NCBI GenBank assembly: GCA_000985875.1
Contig: CCRI01000004.1
Span: 372,001-436,000 of the forward strand
Length of the DNA stretch: 64,000 nt
Source of the DNA: Neorhizobium galegae bv. officinalis
GTDB lineage: Bacteria > Pseudomonadota > Alphaproteobacteria > Rhizobiales > Rhizobiaceae
Reading direction: 5' to 3'
In this document: one piece after another, positions 29,430-39,027 of the stretch
How positions within the stretch are numbered: position 1 is the first letter of the stretch
Layout of the letters: each line of letters begins with the position of its first letter
Notes under the pieces: model-generated
What the model saw: the letters and a program-made list of their open reading frames with translations, nothing else
Database searches by the model: none
Told to the model about the DNA's origin: nothing
Position numbers and translations under genes: made by a program

Positions 29430-31640
29430 TTATGCTTGTTCCAGTTCGAGCATGATCGTCGCCAGCGGCGGTAGCGTGACTTCGGCCTGAACGGTTCCTC
29501 CCGCGTTCACGGCCTGAACGCGACCGCCATTGCCTTTGCCGCTGCCGCCGTAGATCTCGGCGTCGGTATTCAGGATTTCCCGCCATCTGCCTTCGATTGG
29601 CAAGGGGATGCGGAAATTTTCACGGTAGACGGGCGTAAAATTGCTGATAACCGCCACCGGCTTTTCTCCCGGCGACATGCGCAGCCACGCATAGACGGAG
29701 TTTTCCGCGTCGTCGGCGATCAGCCACTGGAAACCTTCGCCCTCGCAGTCGCGGGCATGCAGCGCGGGTTTGGAGCGGTAACAGAAATTGAGATCGCGGA
29801 CCAAGCGGCGCATGCCCTCGTGGGGATGATACTGGAGCAGGTTCCAGTCGAGCGAGCGAGCTTCGCTCCATTCGCTCCACTGGGCGAATTCCTGGCCCAT
29901 GAACAGCAGTTTCTTGCCGGGATAACCCCACATGAAACCGTAATAGGCGCGCAGGTTTGCGAATTTCTGCCAGTCGTCGCCGGCCATCTTGGCGATCAGC
30001 GAGCCTTTGCCGTGCACCACTTCGTCGTGGGACAGCGGCAGGACGAAGTTTTCGGAATAGGCGTAGATGAGACCGAAAGTGAGTTCGTTGTGGTGGTGTT
30101 TGCGGTGGATCGGTTCGCGCTGCAGGTAGCTCAGCGTGTCGTGCATCCAGCCCATGTTCCACTTGAAGCCGAAGCCGAGGCCTCCCTCGTGGACGGGATG
30201 CGAGACCTTTGGCCAGGAGGTCGATTCCTCGGCGATCGTCATCACGCCCGGATGGGCGTTATAGGAAAGCGAATTCATCTTCTGCAGGAAGCGCACCGCT
30301 TCGAGGTTTTCGCGCCCGCCATATTCGTTGGGCACCCATTCGCCCTCTTTGCGCGAATAGTCGAGATAGAGCATGGAGGCGACGGCATCGACCCGCAGCC
30401 CGTCGAGATGGAATTTCTCCGACCAGTAGAGCGCGTTGTTGACGAGGTAGGAAAGCACTTCGAGCCGGCCGAAATTGTAGATCGCGGTGTTCCAGTCCGG
30501 GTGAAAACCCTGGCGCGGATCGGCATGTTCATAAAGTGCCGTACCGTCGAAGAAACGCAGGCCGTGGGCATCGGTCGGGAAATGCGCCGGTACCCAATCG
30601 AGGATGACGCCGATGCCGACCTTGTGGCAGCCGTTGACGAAGCGGGCGAACCCTTCCGGCTCGCCGAAGCGCGCCGACGGGGCAAAAAGCCCGGTCGTCT
30701 GGTAACCCCAGGACGGATCGAAGGGATGTTCGGTGATCGGCAGAAACTCGATATGGGTGAAGCCCATGTCGGTGCAATAGGGGATCAGTTCCGAGGCAAG
30801 CTCGTCCCAGGAAAGGAAGGAGCCGTCCGGCTTCTTGCGCCAGGAGCCGGCATGCACTTCGTAGATCGAGATCGGCTGGCGGCGGTGGTCGGCCTTTTCC
30901 CAGAATTCCCGGTGGGCCGCGTCGTCCCATGTCTGGGAGAGTTCCGGCGCGGTAACCGAGGCGGTATTGGGGCGCAGTTCCGCGCGCCGGGCGTAAGGGT
31001 CGGCTTTCAGCGGCAGGACGGTGCCGTCCTTGCCGACGATTTCGAACTTGTAGGCGGCGCCCGCCCGGATATCGGGTGCGAAGATCTCCCAGATGCCGGT
31101 ATCGAGGCGCAGCCGCATGACGTGACGTCGGCCGTCCCAGCCGTTGAAGTCACCGACGACGGAAACGCGCTTGGCGTTCGGCGCCCAGACGGCGAAGTGG
31201 AAACCCTCGACGCCCTCGTGTTTCAGCGCATGGGCGCCCATCTTGTCGAACAGGCGCAGATGCGAGCCTTCGCGGACGAAATAGTCGTCCATGGGCCCGA
31301 GCACCGGGCCGAACGTATAGGGGTCGGTAACCGCCCATTCGTCATCGCCGCGGCGGGCGCGGTAACGGATGGGCTGGAGGTGGGTGGCGTTGACGAGGCC
31401 TTCGAAATATCCGGCATCGTGGCGGCGCGTCAGCTCGCCGAGTTCGGTGCCACTAAGCGACAGTGCGGTGACGGCCTCGGCACCCGGAACGAAGCAACGA
31501 ACCCTGAACCCGTCCCCGAGCTTGTGGAGCCCGAGGACGGCGAAGGGATTGGTATGCCTGCCTTCCAAAATCGCCTCGATCTCGGATAACGGTATCTCCC
31601 CAGGAGCTCTCCCGTCATCGACGCGCGGCGATTTTTTCAT
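29430..31640 (-). CDS. glgB: 1,4-alpha-glucan branching enzyme
   Basis: A 736-residue GH13 enzyme that introduces alpha-1,6 branches. It has the long N-terminal module ([17 protein letters not shown]), a CBM48 ([24 protein letters not shown]), and a catalytic barrel with [27 protein letters not shown] (nucleophile Asp), IAEESTSWP (acid Glu) and [15 protein letters not shown]. The ATG overlaps the glgP stop (TGATG), choosing this start over upstream readings. Twenty bases separate it from glgC. Confidence 0.97.
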   Translation of the reverse strand: MKKSPRVDDGRAPGEIPLSEIEAILEGRHTNPFAVLGLHKLGDGFRVRCFVPGAEAVTALSLSGTELGELTRRHDAGYFEGLVNATHLQPIRYRARRGDDEWAVTDPYTFGPVLGPMDDYFVREGSHLRLFDKMGAHALKHEGVEGFHFAVWAPNAKRVSVVGDFNGWDGRRHVMRLRLDTGIWEIFAPDIRAGAAYKFEIVGKDGTVLPLKADPYARRAELRPNTASVTAPELSQTWDDAAHREFWEKADHRRQPISIYEVHAGSWRKKPDGSFLSWDELASELIPYCTDMGFTHIEFLPITEHPFDPSWGYQTTGLFAPSARFGEPEGFARFVNGCHKVGIGVILDWVPAHFPTDAHGLRFFDGTALYEHADPRQGFHPDWNTAIYNFGRLEVLSYLVNNALYWSEKFHLDGLRVDAVASMLYLDYSRKEGEWVPNEYGGRENLEAVRFLQKMNSLSYNAHPGVMTIAEESTSWPKVSHPVHEGGLGFGFKWNMGWMHDTLSYLQREPIHRKHHHNELTFGLIYAYSENFVLPLSHDEVVHGKGSLIAKMAGDDWQKFANLRAYYGFMWGYPGKKLLFMGQEFAQWSEWSEARSLDWNLLQYHPHEGMRRLVRDLNFCYRSKPALHARDCEGEGFQWLIADDAENSVYAWLRMSPGEKPVAVISNFTPVYRENFRIPLPIEGRWREILNTDAEIYGGSGKGNGGRVQAVNAGGTVQAEVTLPPLATIMLELEQA

Positions 31641-34102
31641 CAGGCTCTCCAGATTTCCGACGCATACTGACGAATAGTTCTGTCCGAGGAGAACCATCCC
31701 ATCCGGGCGGTATTGCGAATTGTCTTCGAATACCAGGATTTAGGGTCGGACCAGATTTGGTCAACGTGGCGCTGGGCGTCCGCATAGGCGTCGAAATCGG
31801 CGGCGACCATGAACCAGTCGTGATTGTAGATGCCGTCGGTGAGGGTGGTGAAGCGCGAACGGTCGTCGGGCGAAAAGACGCCGGTCGCGATCGCGTTGAG
31901 CGCCTGGGCCAGTTCACGCGACTTCTCGATGATCGCGCGAGGCTGGTAGGTCTCGGAACGGACCTTGGCGACCTCGTCGGCGGTCATGCCGAAGATGACG
32001 ATATTCTCCTCGCCGACATGGTCGCGCATCTCGACGTTCGCACCGTCGAGCGTGCCGATGGTCATCGCGCCGTTCAGCGCGAACTTCATGTTGCCGGTGC
32101 CGGATGCTTCCATGCCGGCGGTCGAGATCTGCTCGGAAAGATCGGCGGCGGGAACGATGATCTCGGCGAGCGAGACGTTGTAGTTCGGCACGAAGACGAC
32201 CTTGAGAAGGCCGCGGACGGCCGGGTCGTTGTTGATGACGCGCGCCACGTCATTGGCGAGCTTGATGATCAGCTTGGCGTTGTGATAGCTCGGCGCCGCC
32301 TTGCCGGCGAACAGTTTTACGCGCGGCACCCAGTCCATTTCGGGATGCGAGCGGATCTGGTCGTAAAGGGCGACCGCCTCGATGATGTTGAGAAGCTGGC
32401 GCTTGTATTCGTGGATGCGCTTGATCTGGATGTCGAACATTGCCGACGGGTCGATGCGGATGCCCATGCGGCTGCCCACGAGGTTGGCGAGCTGCACCTT
32501 GTTGGCCCGCTTCACGGCGGCGAACTTCTCCTGGAAGGCCGGGTCGTCCGCATGTGCGTCGAGTGCCTTGAGCGCTTCGGTATTGTCGAGGAACTCGTCG
32601 CCGATCGCGTCCTGGATCAGCGAGGTGAGGCCCTGGTTGCACTGCATCAGCCAGCGGCGCGGGGTGATGCCGTTGGTCTTGTTGTTGATGCGGGCCGGAT
32701 ACATGGTGTGCAGGTCGGCGAAGACCGTGACCTTCATCAGGTCCGTATGCAGGGCCGAGACGCCGTTGACCGAATGGGAGCCGACAAAGGCAAGGTTGCC
32801 CATGCGGACGCGACGGTCGCCGCTTTCGTCGATCAGCGAGATCGCGCGGATCTGGGTGTCGGAGAAGCTCTTCTGCTTGCGCGCCTCGATCAGGATCAGG
32901 GCATTGATCGCATAGACGATCTGCATGTGACGCGGCAGGAGGCGTTCGAACAGCGGTACCGGCCAGGTTTCCAGCGCCTCCGGCAGCAGCGTGTGGTTGG
33001 TGTAGGAGAAGGTCTGGCGGGTGACCGACCAGGCCTGCTCGAAATCCATGCCGTGGATGTCGGTCAAAAGGCGCATCAGCTCGGCGATCGACACGGCCGG
33101 GTGGGTGTCGTTGAGCTGGATCGCGACCTTCTCGTGAAGGTTGGTGAAATCCGGATACTGCTGCAGGTGGCGGCGCAGGATGTCCTGGAGCGAGGCCGAG
33201 GAGAAGAAGAATTCCTGGCGCAGGCGCAGTTCCTGGCCGGCCGGGTTGGCATCGGCCGGATAGAGGACGCGGGTCAGGCTTTCCGCCTTGTTGCTTTCGC
33301 GCAGCGCGCCGATGTGGTCGCCGGCGTTGAAGGCGTCAAGCAGGATCGGGTCGATCGGCTGTGCCGACCAGAGGCGCAGAGTGTTGACGCGTTTTCCGCG
33401 CCAGCCGACCGCCGGCGTGTCGTAGGCCATGGCGATGACGCGTTCGGCCGGCTTCCAGACGTAGCGCGGCGTCTCGTCGTAGCCGCCGACGGTTTCGACC
33501 GTGCCGCCGTAACCGATCTCATAGGAGCTCTCGCGGCGTTCGAATTCCCAGGGGTTGCCGTGGGCAAGCCAGCTTTCCGGAAGCTCGACCTGCCAGCCGT
33601 CGGCCATCTGCTGGCGGAACAGGCCGTGGACGTAGCGGATGCCGTAGCCGTAGGCCGGGATGTCGACCGTCGCCATGCTCTCCATGAAGCAGGCGGCGAG
33701 ACGGCCGAGGCCGCCATTGCCGAGCGCGGCATCCGGTTCGAGAACGGCAATCACGTCGATATCGACACCGAGCGAGGACAGCGCGTCGCGGATTTCCTGC
33801 ATCAGGCCCATGTTGCTGACGGCGTCGCGCATCAGGCGGCCGATCAGGAATTCGAGCGACAGGTAATAAACGCGCTTGCCGCCGGTCCTATAGACCTTGC
33901 GGGTCGATTCCATCCAGGTGTCGATGATGCGGTCGCGCACCACCAGGATCGTGGCGGTCAGCCAGTCGTGCGGCTTGGCCACCTTGGCGTCCTTGCCGAT
34001 ACGGTAGGTCAGGCGCTCGATGATCTCTTCCGCCATGATCTCGGGACGGGAGCTGCGGGGAGCCGGCTGAGGAATTTCGACCGGAGAAGACGTGTTGTTC
34101 AT
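31640..34102 (-). CDS. glgP: Glycogen/starch/alpha-glucan phosphorylase
   Basis: An 820-residue GT35 phosphorylase that releases glucose-1-phosphate from glycogen. [44 protein letters not shown] and the PLP-lysine motif [15 protein letters not shown] are all intact. It is the first gene of the glg operon, with a possible promoter at 34175-34203. The ribosome site is weak (AGAAAG), which may limit its yield relative to downstream genes. Having degradation and synthesis in one transcript means flux must be set by allostery rather than transcription. Confidence 0.97.
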   Translation of the reverse strand: MNNTSSPVEIPQPAPRSSRPEIMAEEIIERLTYRIGKDAKVAKPHDWLTATILVVRDRIIDTWMESTRKVYRTGGKRVYYLSLEFLIGRLMRDAVSNMGLMQEIRDALSSLGVDIDVIAVLEPDAALGNGGLGRLAACFMESMATVDIPAYGYGIRYVHGLFRQQMADGWQVELPESWLAHGNPWEFERRESSYEIGYGGTVETVGGYDETPRYVWKPAERVIAMAYDTPAVGWRGKRVNTLRLWSAQPIDPILLDAFNAGDHIGALRESNKAESLTRVLYPADANPAGQELRLRQEFFFSSASLQDILRRHLQQYPDFTNLHEKVAIQLNDTHPAVSIAELMRLLTDIHGMDFEQAWSVTRQTFSYTNHTLLPEALETWPVPLFERLLPRHMQIVYAINALILIEARKQKSFSDTQIRAISLIDESGDRRVRMGNLAFVGSHSVNGVSALHTDLMKVTVFADLHTMYPARINNKTNGITPRRWLMQCNQGLTSLIQDAIGDEFLDNTEALKALDAHADDPAFQEKFAAVKRANKVQLANLVGSRMGIRIDPSAMFDIQIKRIHEYKRQLLNIIEAVALYDQIRSHPEMDWVPRVKLFAGKAAPSYHNAKLIIKLANDVARVINNDPAVRGLLKVVFVPNYNVSLAEIIVPAADLSEQISTAGMEASGTGNMKFALNGAMTIGTLDGANVEMRDHVGEENIVIFGMTADEVAKVRSETYQPRAIIEKSRELAQALNAIATGVFSPDDRSRFTTLTDGIYNHDWFMVAADFDAYADAQRHVDQIWSDPKSWYSKTIRNTARMGWFSSDRTIRQYASEIWRA

Positions 34103-34174
34103 ATGTCGCCAACTTTCTGGGGAGCGGGAGGAGGGGCGTCCGATTCAGTCCATCTGGCAAGATGTATCGCGACA

Positions 34175-34203
34175 GTTTATGCACCGTTATGACACTGTTG
34201 CAA
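34175..34203 (-). promoter_or_regulatory. Possible promoter of the glgPBCA-pgm operon
   Basis: On the minus strand TTGCAA (34203-34198) and ATAAAC (34180-34175) are exactly 17 bases apart, about 70 bases before the glgP start in a locally AT-rich stretch. Pattern match only. Confidence 0.4.
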
Positions 34204-34246
34204 TGCTCGATTTATCTTTGCGTGTATCGCTCGGACAAGGCCAACG

Positions 34247-34276
34247 AAAAACGCCCCGCCGGTGAGGGCGAGGCGT
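34247..34276 (-). terminator. Rho-independent terminator after the TadG-like gene
   Basis: On the minus strand CGCCTCGCC pairs with GGCGGGGCG (one G-U) around a six-base loop, followed by five T (34251-34247). It begins about 25 bases after the stop of the VWA gene and insulates it from glgP. Confidence 0.88.
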
Positions 34277-34301
34277 CCTTGCGACCGTTCTGGAAGCAGG
34301 T

Positions 34302-35600
34302 TCAGTTGGTCAGGCGGGTGCCGGTCTGGGCAGCCTTGCGGGCGATCTCGCCGAAGCTTTCCACCAGCGTCGTCATGTCAGTCGGCTCGTAATAATATCC
34401 GGGGCCGCTGGCGCAGTAGTTCAACAGCTTCTTGCCCTTGTCCGGCGCCATGAAGGCGATCGTGTAGATCTTGATGCCCTTTGCCATTTCCTCTTCCGTG
34501 AGCTGCTGCCCGTTCTTCAGCTTCAGCTTTGCGGCTTCCGTCAGGCCGTCACTTTTCGCTTTCAGGCAGAGGTCGCGCACTTTGGTGTCGATCGTCGAGT
34601 TCCAGGTCCCGCTGTTGCCGGTCATCTCGCCGTCCGTCATGAGCACGATGAAACGCTCGAAATTCGTGTTGTCATTGGCGTCATGAGCTGCCTTCTCGGT
34701 AACGTTCGCATTTTTCAAGGCAGCATAGGCGTTGGCCATGGCGCCGCTGGCATCGGTGCCGCCAGCAGGAACATCCGGCAGGTCGTCGACGTAATCGCTG
34801 ACATTGTCCATGCCCCAGGCCATTCTTTCTTCCGCTTTGGTCTCATGGGTGTAGGAATCGGCACCGATACGGATCAATTTCTTGGTCGGATCGGCTGTTT
34901 CCAGTTCCGCAAACATCACCCCCGCAGCCGCCTTGAGAGACTCCATTTTTGTCAGATAATTGGGGACATCCTTGTAGCAGGTCTGCTTATTGTTTTTGCC
35001 GCACTTGTAGGATTCCTGTATGGTCGGCTGGGCGGGATTGATCGTCGTCGTGTCCCAGGCCATCGAGCCGGATTCATCGAGCGCCAGATACATGGAGAGG
35101 GCGTTGCCTTCGCGGCCGCTCGCGGCGACGCTTTCGACGCTGACGCGCACGGTCTGGAAGCCGAGAAGCGAGGTCAGGCCGCTGAGCGGCACGTCGTAGC
35201 TCGACTTCATGCGGACCTCGTAGCTGGCAGCCGTGGTGGAACTGCCCGAGGAGGTTACCAATGTCTGGGTGTTAGCTCGAAGCTTGGCCTCTTCCGCGGC
35301 CTGCTGCTCAGCGGAAATGCCGGATTTCTTGAGCTCCTCTATCTTCTGGGCGACATACATATCGGTGCCGAGCTTCTGGGCTTCCGCCGTCGTCATGGTG
35401 CCCTTGGCGGCCATGGCGGACGCCGCAGCGAGAGTGGCGCTGTCGGCCAGCGCCTGGAGCTGGCTCTTTTCATCCATCGCCTGCGTCAGATCGACCGCGA
35501 CGCCGCCGACCGCAAACAGGACGGGAAGCAGTGCAGCCGTCATGATACCGAAATTACCGCCGCGGTCCTTCGCCAGCCGCGCAAAAAGCGTGTGCTTCAT
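34302..35600 (-). CDS. TadG-like pilus-assembly/VWA-domain protein
   Basis: A 432-residue protein with the TadE/TadG N terminus: FARLAKDRGGNFGIMTAALLPVLFAVGGVAVDLTQAM, a class III-like leader/transmembrane segment. A von Willebrand A domain follows, with the MIDAS motif DESGS near residue 175, TDASGA and LMTDGE. TadG proteins are periplasmic or outer-membrane partners of Flp/Tad pili. No tad or flp genes are visible nearby, so this is an orphan; it may belong to the wider family of VWA proteins with a TadG leader. The second of two adjacent ATGs is better spaced (six bases) from the GGGGG site. It is monocistronic with its own terminator. Confidence 0.85.
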   Translation of the reverse strand: MKHTLFARLAKDRGGNFGIMTAALLPVLFAVGGVAVDLTQAMDEKSQLQALADSATLAAASAMAAKGTMTTAEAQKLGTDMYVAQKIEELKKSGISAEQQAAEEAKLRANTQTLVTSSGSSTTAASYEVRMKSSYDVPLSGLTSLLGFQTVRVSVESVAASGREGNALSMYLALDESGSMAWDTTTINPAQPTIQESYKCGKNNKQTCYKDVPNYLTKMESLKAAAGVMFAELETADPTKKLIRIGADSYTHETKAEERMAWGMDNVSDYVDDLPDVPAGGTDASGAMANAYAALKNANVTEKAAHDANDNTNFERFIVLMTDGEMTGNSGTWNSTIDTKVRDLCLKAKSDGLTEAAKLKLKNGQQLTEEEMAKGIKIYTIAFMAPDKGKKLLNYCASGPGYYYEPTDMTTLVESFGEIARKAAQTGTRLTN

Positions 35601-35726
35601 CATTAGCCCCCAGAGTTCAATTCATTTGAACATCCGTGGTGTATTCCTGGCGAGTATAGGAAGACCTAAACCATTTGATGCAATTTTACGGAATGCCGGG
35701 AATCAGCGCCAAAACGGAGCGGGATT

Positions 35727-36608
35727 TCAGGATTTTACCGGAATGACGTCCACCGCCTGCACGGCGTTCTGGTTTCCGTAACCCTTGAGCATGCCGATGA
35801 CCGGAGCGACGTCGGAATAGTCGCGGCCGTAACCGACGACGATATGGTCGCTGCCGGCCGGAATGTTGTTGGTCGGATCGAGTTCGACATACCCCATCGT
35901 CTCGCCGCACCAGACCCGCACCCATGCGTGCATGGCGTCGGCACCTTCGAGGCGCTCCTTGCCCGGCGGCGGAATGGTGCGCAGAAAGCCGCTGACATAA
36001 CCCGCCGGAATGCCGAGGCTGCGGAGCGCCACGATCATGATATGGGTGAAATCCTGGCACACGCCGCGCTTCAGCCGGAAGGCCTCCTTGGGCGTCGTAT
36101 CGACCTCGGTCGCCTTGGCGTCGTAGGTGAAGTCCTTGTGGATGCGGGCGCAGATGCCAAGCGCGATCTCAAGCACCGTCTGGCCCGGCTTGACGATCTC
36201 GCGGGCATAGGCGGCGATCAGCGGCTCCTCGGCAAGACGCGGGCTTGCGCCCGTCAGGTGATGCGGGGAGGCGGCATCGACCGACCAGAAATCCGCCAGT
36301 TCGTCGGCGAGGGTCGCCAGTTCCGGCGACAGGTCCGCGGTCATCGAGGTGGTTTCCACCATGACGCGGGCCTGCATGCGGATGTCGAGCGTTTCGTGCG
36401 GCGCACGCAGCAGCACGGACGTCGCCTGCTGGCCGAAAAAATCGATGAATGTGGTCCGCTCGTCGGCCTGAGGGCCGACGGTGATCGAGCCGGCGATCAG
36501 CCGCTGCCGGTCGGGCAGGGACAGCGGCAGGAGGCGGATCACGTGGCGGGCGCCCGAGGCCGGCACGTCGTAGGTATAACCCATGTGGAGGGAGAGATCG
36601 TAAAGCAT
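35727..36608 (-). CDS. Transglutaminase-fold protein (TGc domain, N-terminal Bact_transglu_N)
   Basis: A 293-residue cytosolic protein. The N-terminal beta-rich region (LSLHMGYTYDVPASGARHVIRLLP) is followed by the papain-like core with Cys184 in RGVCQDFTH, His227 in DAMHAWVRVW and Asp244 in ELDPTNNI, an intact triad. Bacterial members are predicted peptidases or transamidases acting on amide bonds. Its ATG overlaps the stop of the ATP-grasp/alpha-E gene by one base, so it is the last gene of a three-gene unit (42354-35727). There is no signal peptide. Substrate is unknown. Confidence 0.88.
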   Translation of the reverse strand: MLYDLSLHMGYTYDVPASGARHVIRLLPLSLPDRQRLIAGSITVGPQADERTTFIDFFGQQATSVLLRAPHETLDIRMQARVMVETTSMTADLSPELATLADELADFWSVDAASPHHLTGASPRLAEEPLIAAYAREIVKPGQTVLEIALGICARIHKDFTYDAKATEVDTTPKEAFRLKRGVCQDFTHIMIVALRSLGIPAGYVSGFLRTIPPPGKERLEGADAMHAWVRVWCGETMGYVELDPTNNIPAGSDHIVVGYGRDYSDVAPVIGMLKGYGNQNAVQAVDVIPVKS

Positions 36609-39019
36609 CAGCTGAAATAAGTCTGGCCGAGGATATCGGACAGCTTCTCCATCTCCAGTTCGATCTTCTGGTAGGTATCGTCGTTCATCGCCTCCGGGGT
36701 CATCACCGCAAGGCCGGAATGCAGCCGCATCGCCTCGCGGTAGAAGGGCGACATCTGGCCGTTGACGAAGGCGTTCGGCAATTGCTCCACCTCGGTGCGG
36801 ATTTCGTTCAGCTGGAACAGGATCGAGCGCGGGTTCAAGGGGTCGAGCGCCAGGAGGTCGGCGACCGTCAGCCTTGCCGTATTGACGTTGTAGCGGCGGC
36901 GGTGGGTCATGACGCTGTCGCCGATCTCGAGCAGCATGTCGAGCGAGCCATCCGGCGCGTCGGGGCCTGACATGTGGCCAAGCAGCCGGGTCATGTGCAT
37001 GCCGCGCTCCAGGTGGCGGCCGATCGACAGGAAACGCCAGCCGGTGAAACGGTACATGTTCTCATGCACCAGACCGGCAAAACCAGCGAGCTTGCGCAGG
37101 AGCACGGTCATCGCATGCGAGGCGTCGTCGCCCGCATGCACGGTTTCGTGGAAGCGGCGGGCGGTCTTGGCAAGGTCGGTCAGCGCCAGCCAGCCGTCCG
37201 GCGAGAAACGGTCACGAATGTTGCTCGCAGAATAGATGGCGCTGTCGATGTTGCGCAGAAGCGATGCCGGCACCGCCTTGGTCATCTCGACATCGATGCC
37301 CTTCAGGTAGCGGGTGACATCGGCAAGAAGCGGTGCGTTCGGGTCGGCAGACTCGGCGTAGCGCAGGTGCCAGGCGCGCAGAATGCGTAGGGCGCCTTCG
37401 GCCCGCTCGATATACCGGCCGAGCCAGTAGAGATTGTCCGCCGCGCGGCTCGGCAGGCTGCCGGGCATGTTGCGGGTGAAACTTTCCTCGGGCGGCAGGA
37501 GCGTCGCCCTTGTCACCGGCTTGTCGCTGACGATCCAGACGTCGGCGGCGGCCCCGCCAGACTGCATGGCGATCGCCGCCACGTCGTCGCCGGCGCCGAT
37601 GCGGGCAAAGCCGCCCGGCATGATCTGCCAGCCGTGTTCGGTGCGGGCGGCAAAGACGCGCAGCGACATCGGCCGCGGGGTGAGCTTGCCGTTGACATAG
37701 GCGGGCGTGGTCGAAAGCGTCACCACCTCCTGGCCGACCAGCTTGGCGCCTTCGGTTGCAAGCCAGTCGCCGACCGTGTCCCGCGCGGTCTTGCGCAGCG
37801 ACGAGCCGAGAACCGACTGGCCGTTGTCGTCGAAGAAGGGCAGCCGCGAATAGGCCGGCCCGATCACCATGCGCTCGATGTTCTTGGCGACGTGCTCGCG
37901 TTCCTTTTTCTGCCCGCACCACCAGGTGGCGATCGAGGGCATGATCAGGTCCTCGCCGATCAGCCGCCGACAGACGGTCGGTGCGAACGCCAGCAGCGCG
38001 CGGGTCTCGAGAATGCCGGAGCCGAGCGCGTTGACGAATGTAAGCGCGCCGGCGCGCAGCGCCTGGACCATGCCGGGCGTGCCGATATGGGAGTGCTGGT
38101 TGAGTTCGAGCGGATCCGCGTAGGCCGCGTCGAGGCGACGCCAGAGTACGCCGACGGGCTTAAGGCCGGCCACGGTGCGGACCATGACGCGGTCGCCCAC
38201 GACCGTGAGGTCCTCGCCCTCGAGGAGCATGAAGCCGAGATAGCGGGCGATATAGGCGTGTTCGAAATAGGTCTCGTTGGCCGGACCCGGCGACAGGACC
38301 GCGATGCGGTCCTCCGGGTTCTGCTTGTGGGATTGCAGCGCATCGCGGAAGGCGCCGAAGAAGGAGGCGAGGCGGTGGACATGCGATTCTGCGTAGATGT
38401 CCGAAAAGGCGCGGGTGGTGGCGACCCGGTTTTCGAGCGCGAAACCGGCGCCGGACGGCGCCTGGGTGCGGTCCGCAAGCACCCACCAGTTACCGTCCGG
38501 TCCGCGGCCGATCTCGAACGAACAGAAATGCAGGTAATGGCCGCCGACCGGCTTGACGCCCACCAGCGGGCGGAGGAACTCGGCGTTTCCGGCAATCAGC
38601 GCCGGCGGCAGGAAACCCTCCTGGACCAGCTTGTTGTCGCCGTAGATATCGGCGATCAGCGCTTCCAGAAGATCGGCGCGCTGGGTCAGGCCCTTGCAGA
38701 CGGTCTCCCATTCTCGGCCGTCGATGAGAACCGGCACGTGGCTGATCGGCCAGTTGCGCTCGCCGCTGCCCTGGGCGCCGTAGGTGCGGTAGAAGACGCC
38801 CGCGTCGCGCAGGTAACGGTCGGCGCGGGCGAAACGCTCGCGGCGCTCGTGCTCGGTCATGCGGCCGAGATGGGAGATCAGGTTGCGCCAGACCGGCCGG
38901 ATCTGGCCGTTCGCGTCAAGCATCTCGTCGGCAACGCCGGGCAATGCGGCATAACCGAGAAGGGGATCGCCAGCGATCCCCTCTTTTGCCTTGCGTTCGG
39001 TTGCCGGTGCCTTGGACAT
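36608..39019 (-). CDS. Circularly permuted ATP-grasp and alpha-E domain fusion protein
   Basis: An 803-residue fusion. The first ~470 residues are the circularly permuted ATP-grasp type 2 domain (HFCSFEIGRGPDGNWWVLADRTQAPSGAGFALENR, VLSPGPANETYFEHAYIARYLG, HIGTPGMVQALRAGALTFVNALGSGILE); the last ~320 are the alpha-helical alpha-E domain (SRAADNLYWLGRYIERAEGALRILRAWHLR, GRHLERGMHMTRLL). Work by Iyer, Aravind and colleagues on amidoligases predicts that such ATP-grasp enzymes ligate amino acids to a peptide or protein, with alpha-E and transglutaminase partners. In many bacteria the two domains are separate genes. The start at 39019 lies eight bases after the stop of the preceding gene. No biochemical role is established to my knowledge. 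Confidence 0.88.
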   Translation of the reverse strand: MSKAPATERKAKEGIAGDPLLGYAALPGVADEMLDANGQIRPVWRNLISHLGRMTEHERRERFARADRYLRDAGVFYRTYGAQGSGERNWPISHVPVLIDGREWETVCKGLTQRADLLEALIADIYGDNKLVQEGFLPPALIAGNAEFLRPLVGVKPVGGHYLHFCSFEIGRGPDGNWWVLADRTQAPSGAGFALENRVATTRAFSDIYAESHVHRLASFFGAFRDALQSHKQNPEDRIAVLSPGPANETYFEHAYIARYLGFMLLEGEDLTVVGDRVMVRTVAGLKPVGVLWRRLDAAYADPLELNQHSHIGTPGMVQALRAGALTFVNALGSGILETRALLAFAPTVCRRLIGEDLIMPSIATWWCGQKKEREHVAKNIERMVIGPAYSRLPFFDDNGQSVLGSSLRKTARDTVGDWLATEGAKLVGQEVVTLSTTPAYVNGKLTPRPMSLRVFAARTEHGWQIMPGGFARIGAGDDVAAIAMQSGGAAADVWIVSDKPVTRATLLPPEESFTRNMPGSLPSRAADNLYWLGRYIERAEGALRILRAWHLRYAESADPNAPLLADVTRYLKGIDVEMTKAVPASLLRNIDSAIYSASNIRDRFSPDGWLALTDLAKTARRFHETVHAGDDASHAMTVLLRKLAGFAGLVHENMYRFTGWRFLSIGRHLERGMHMTRLLGHMSGPDAPDGSLDMLLEIGDSVMTHRRRYNVNTARLTVADLLALDPLNPRSILFQLNEIRTEVEQLPNAFVNGQMSPFYREAMRLHSGLAVMTPEAMNDDTYQKIELEMEKLSDILGQTYFS

Positions 39020-39027
39020 CGACTTTT

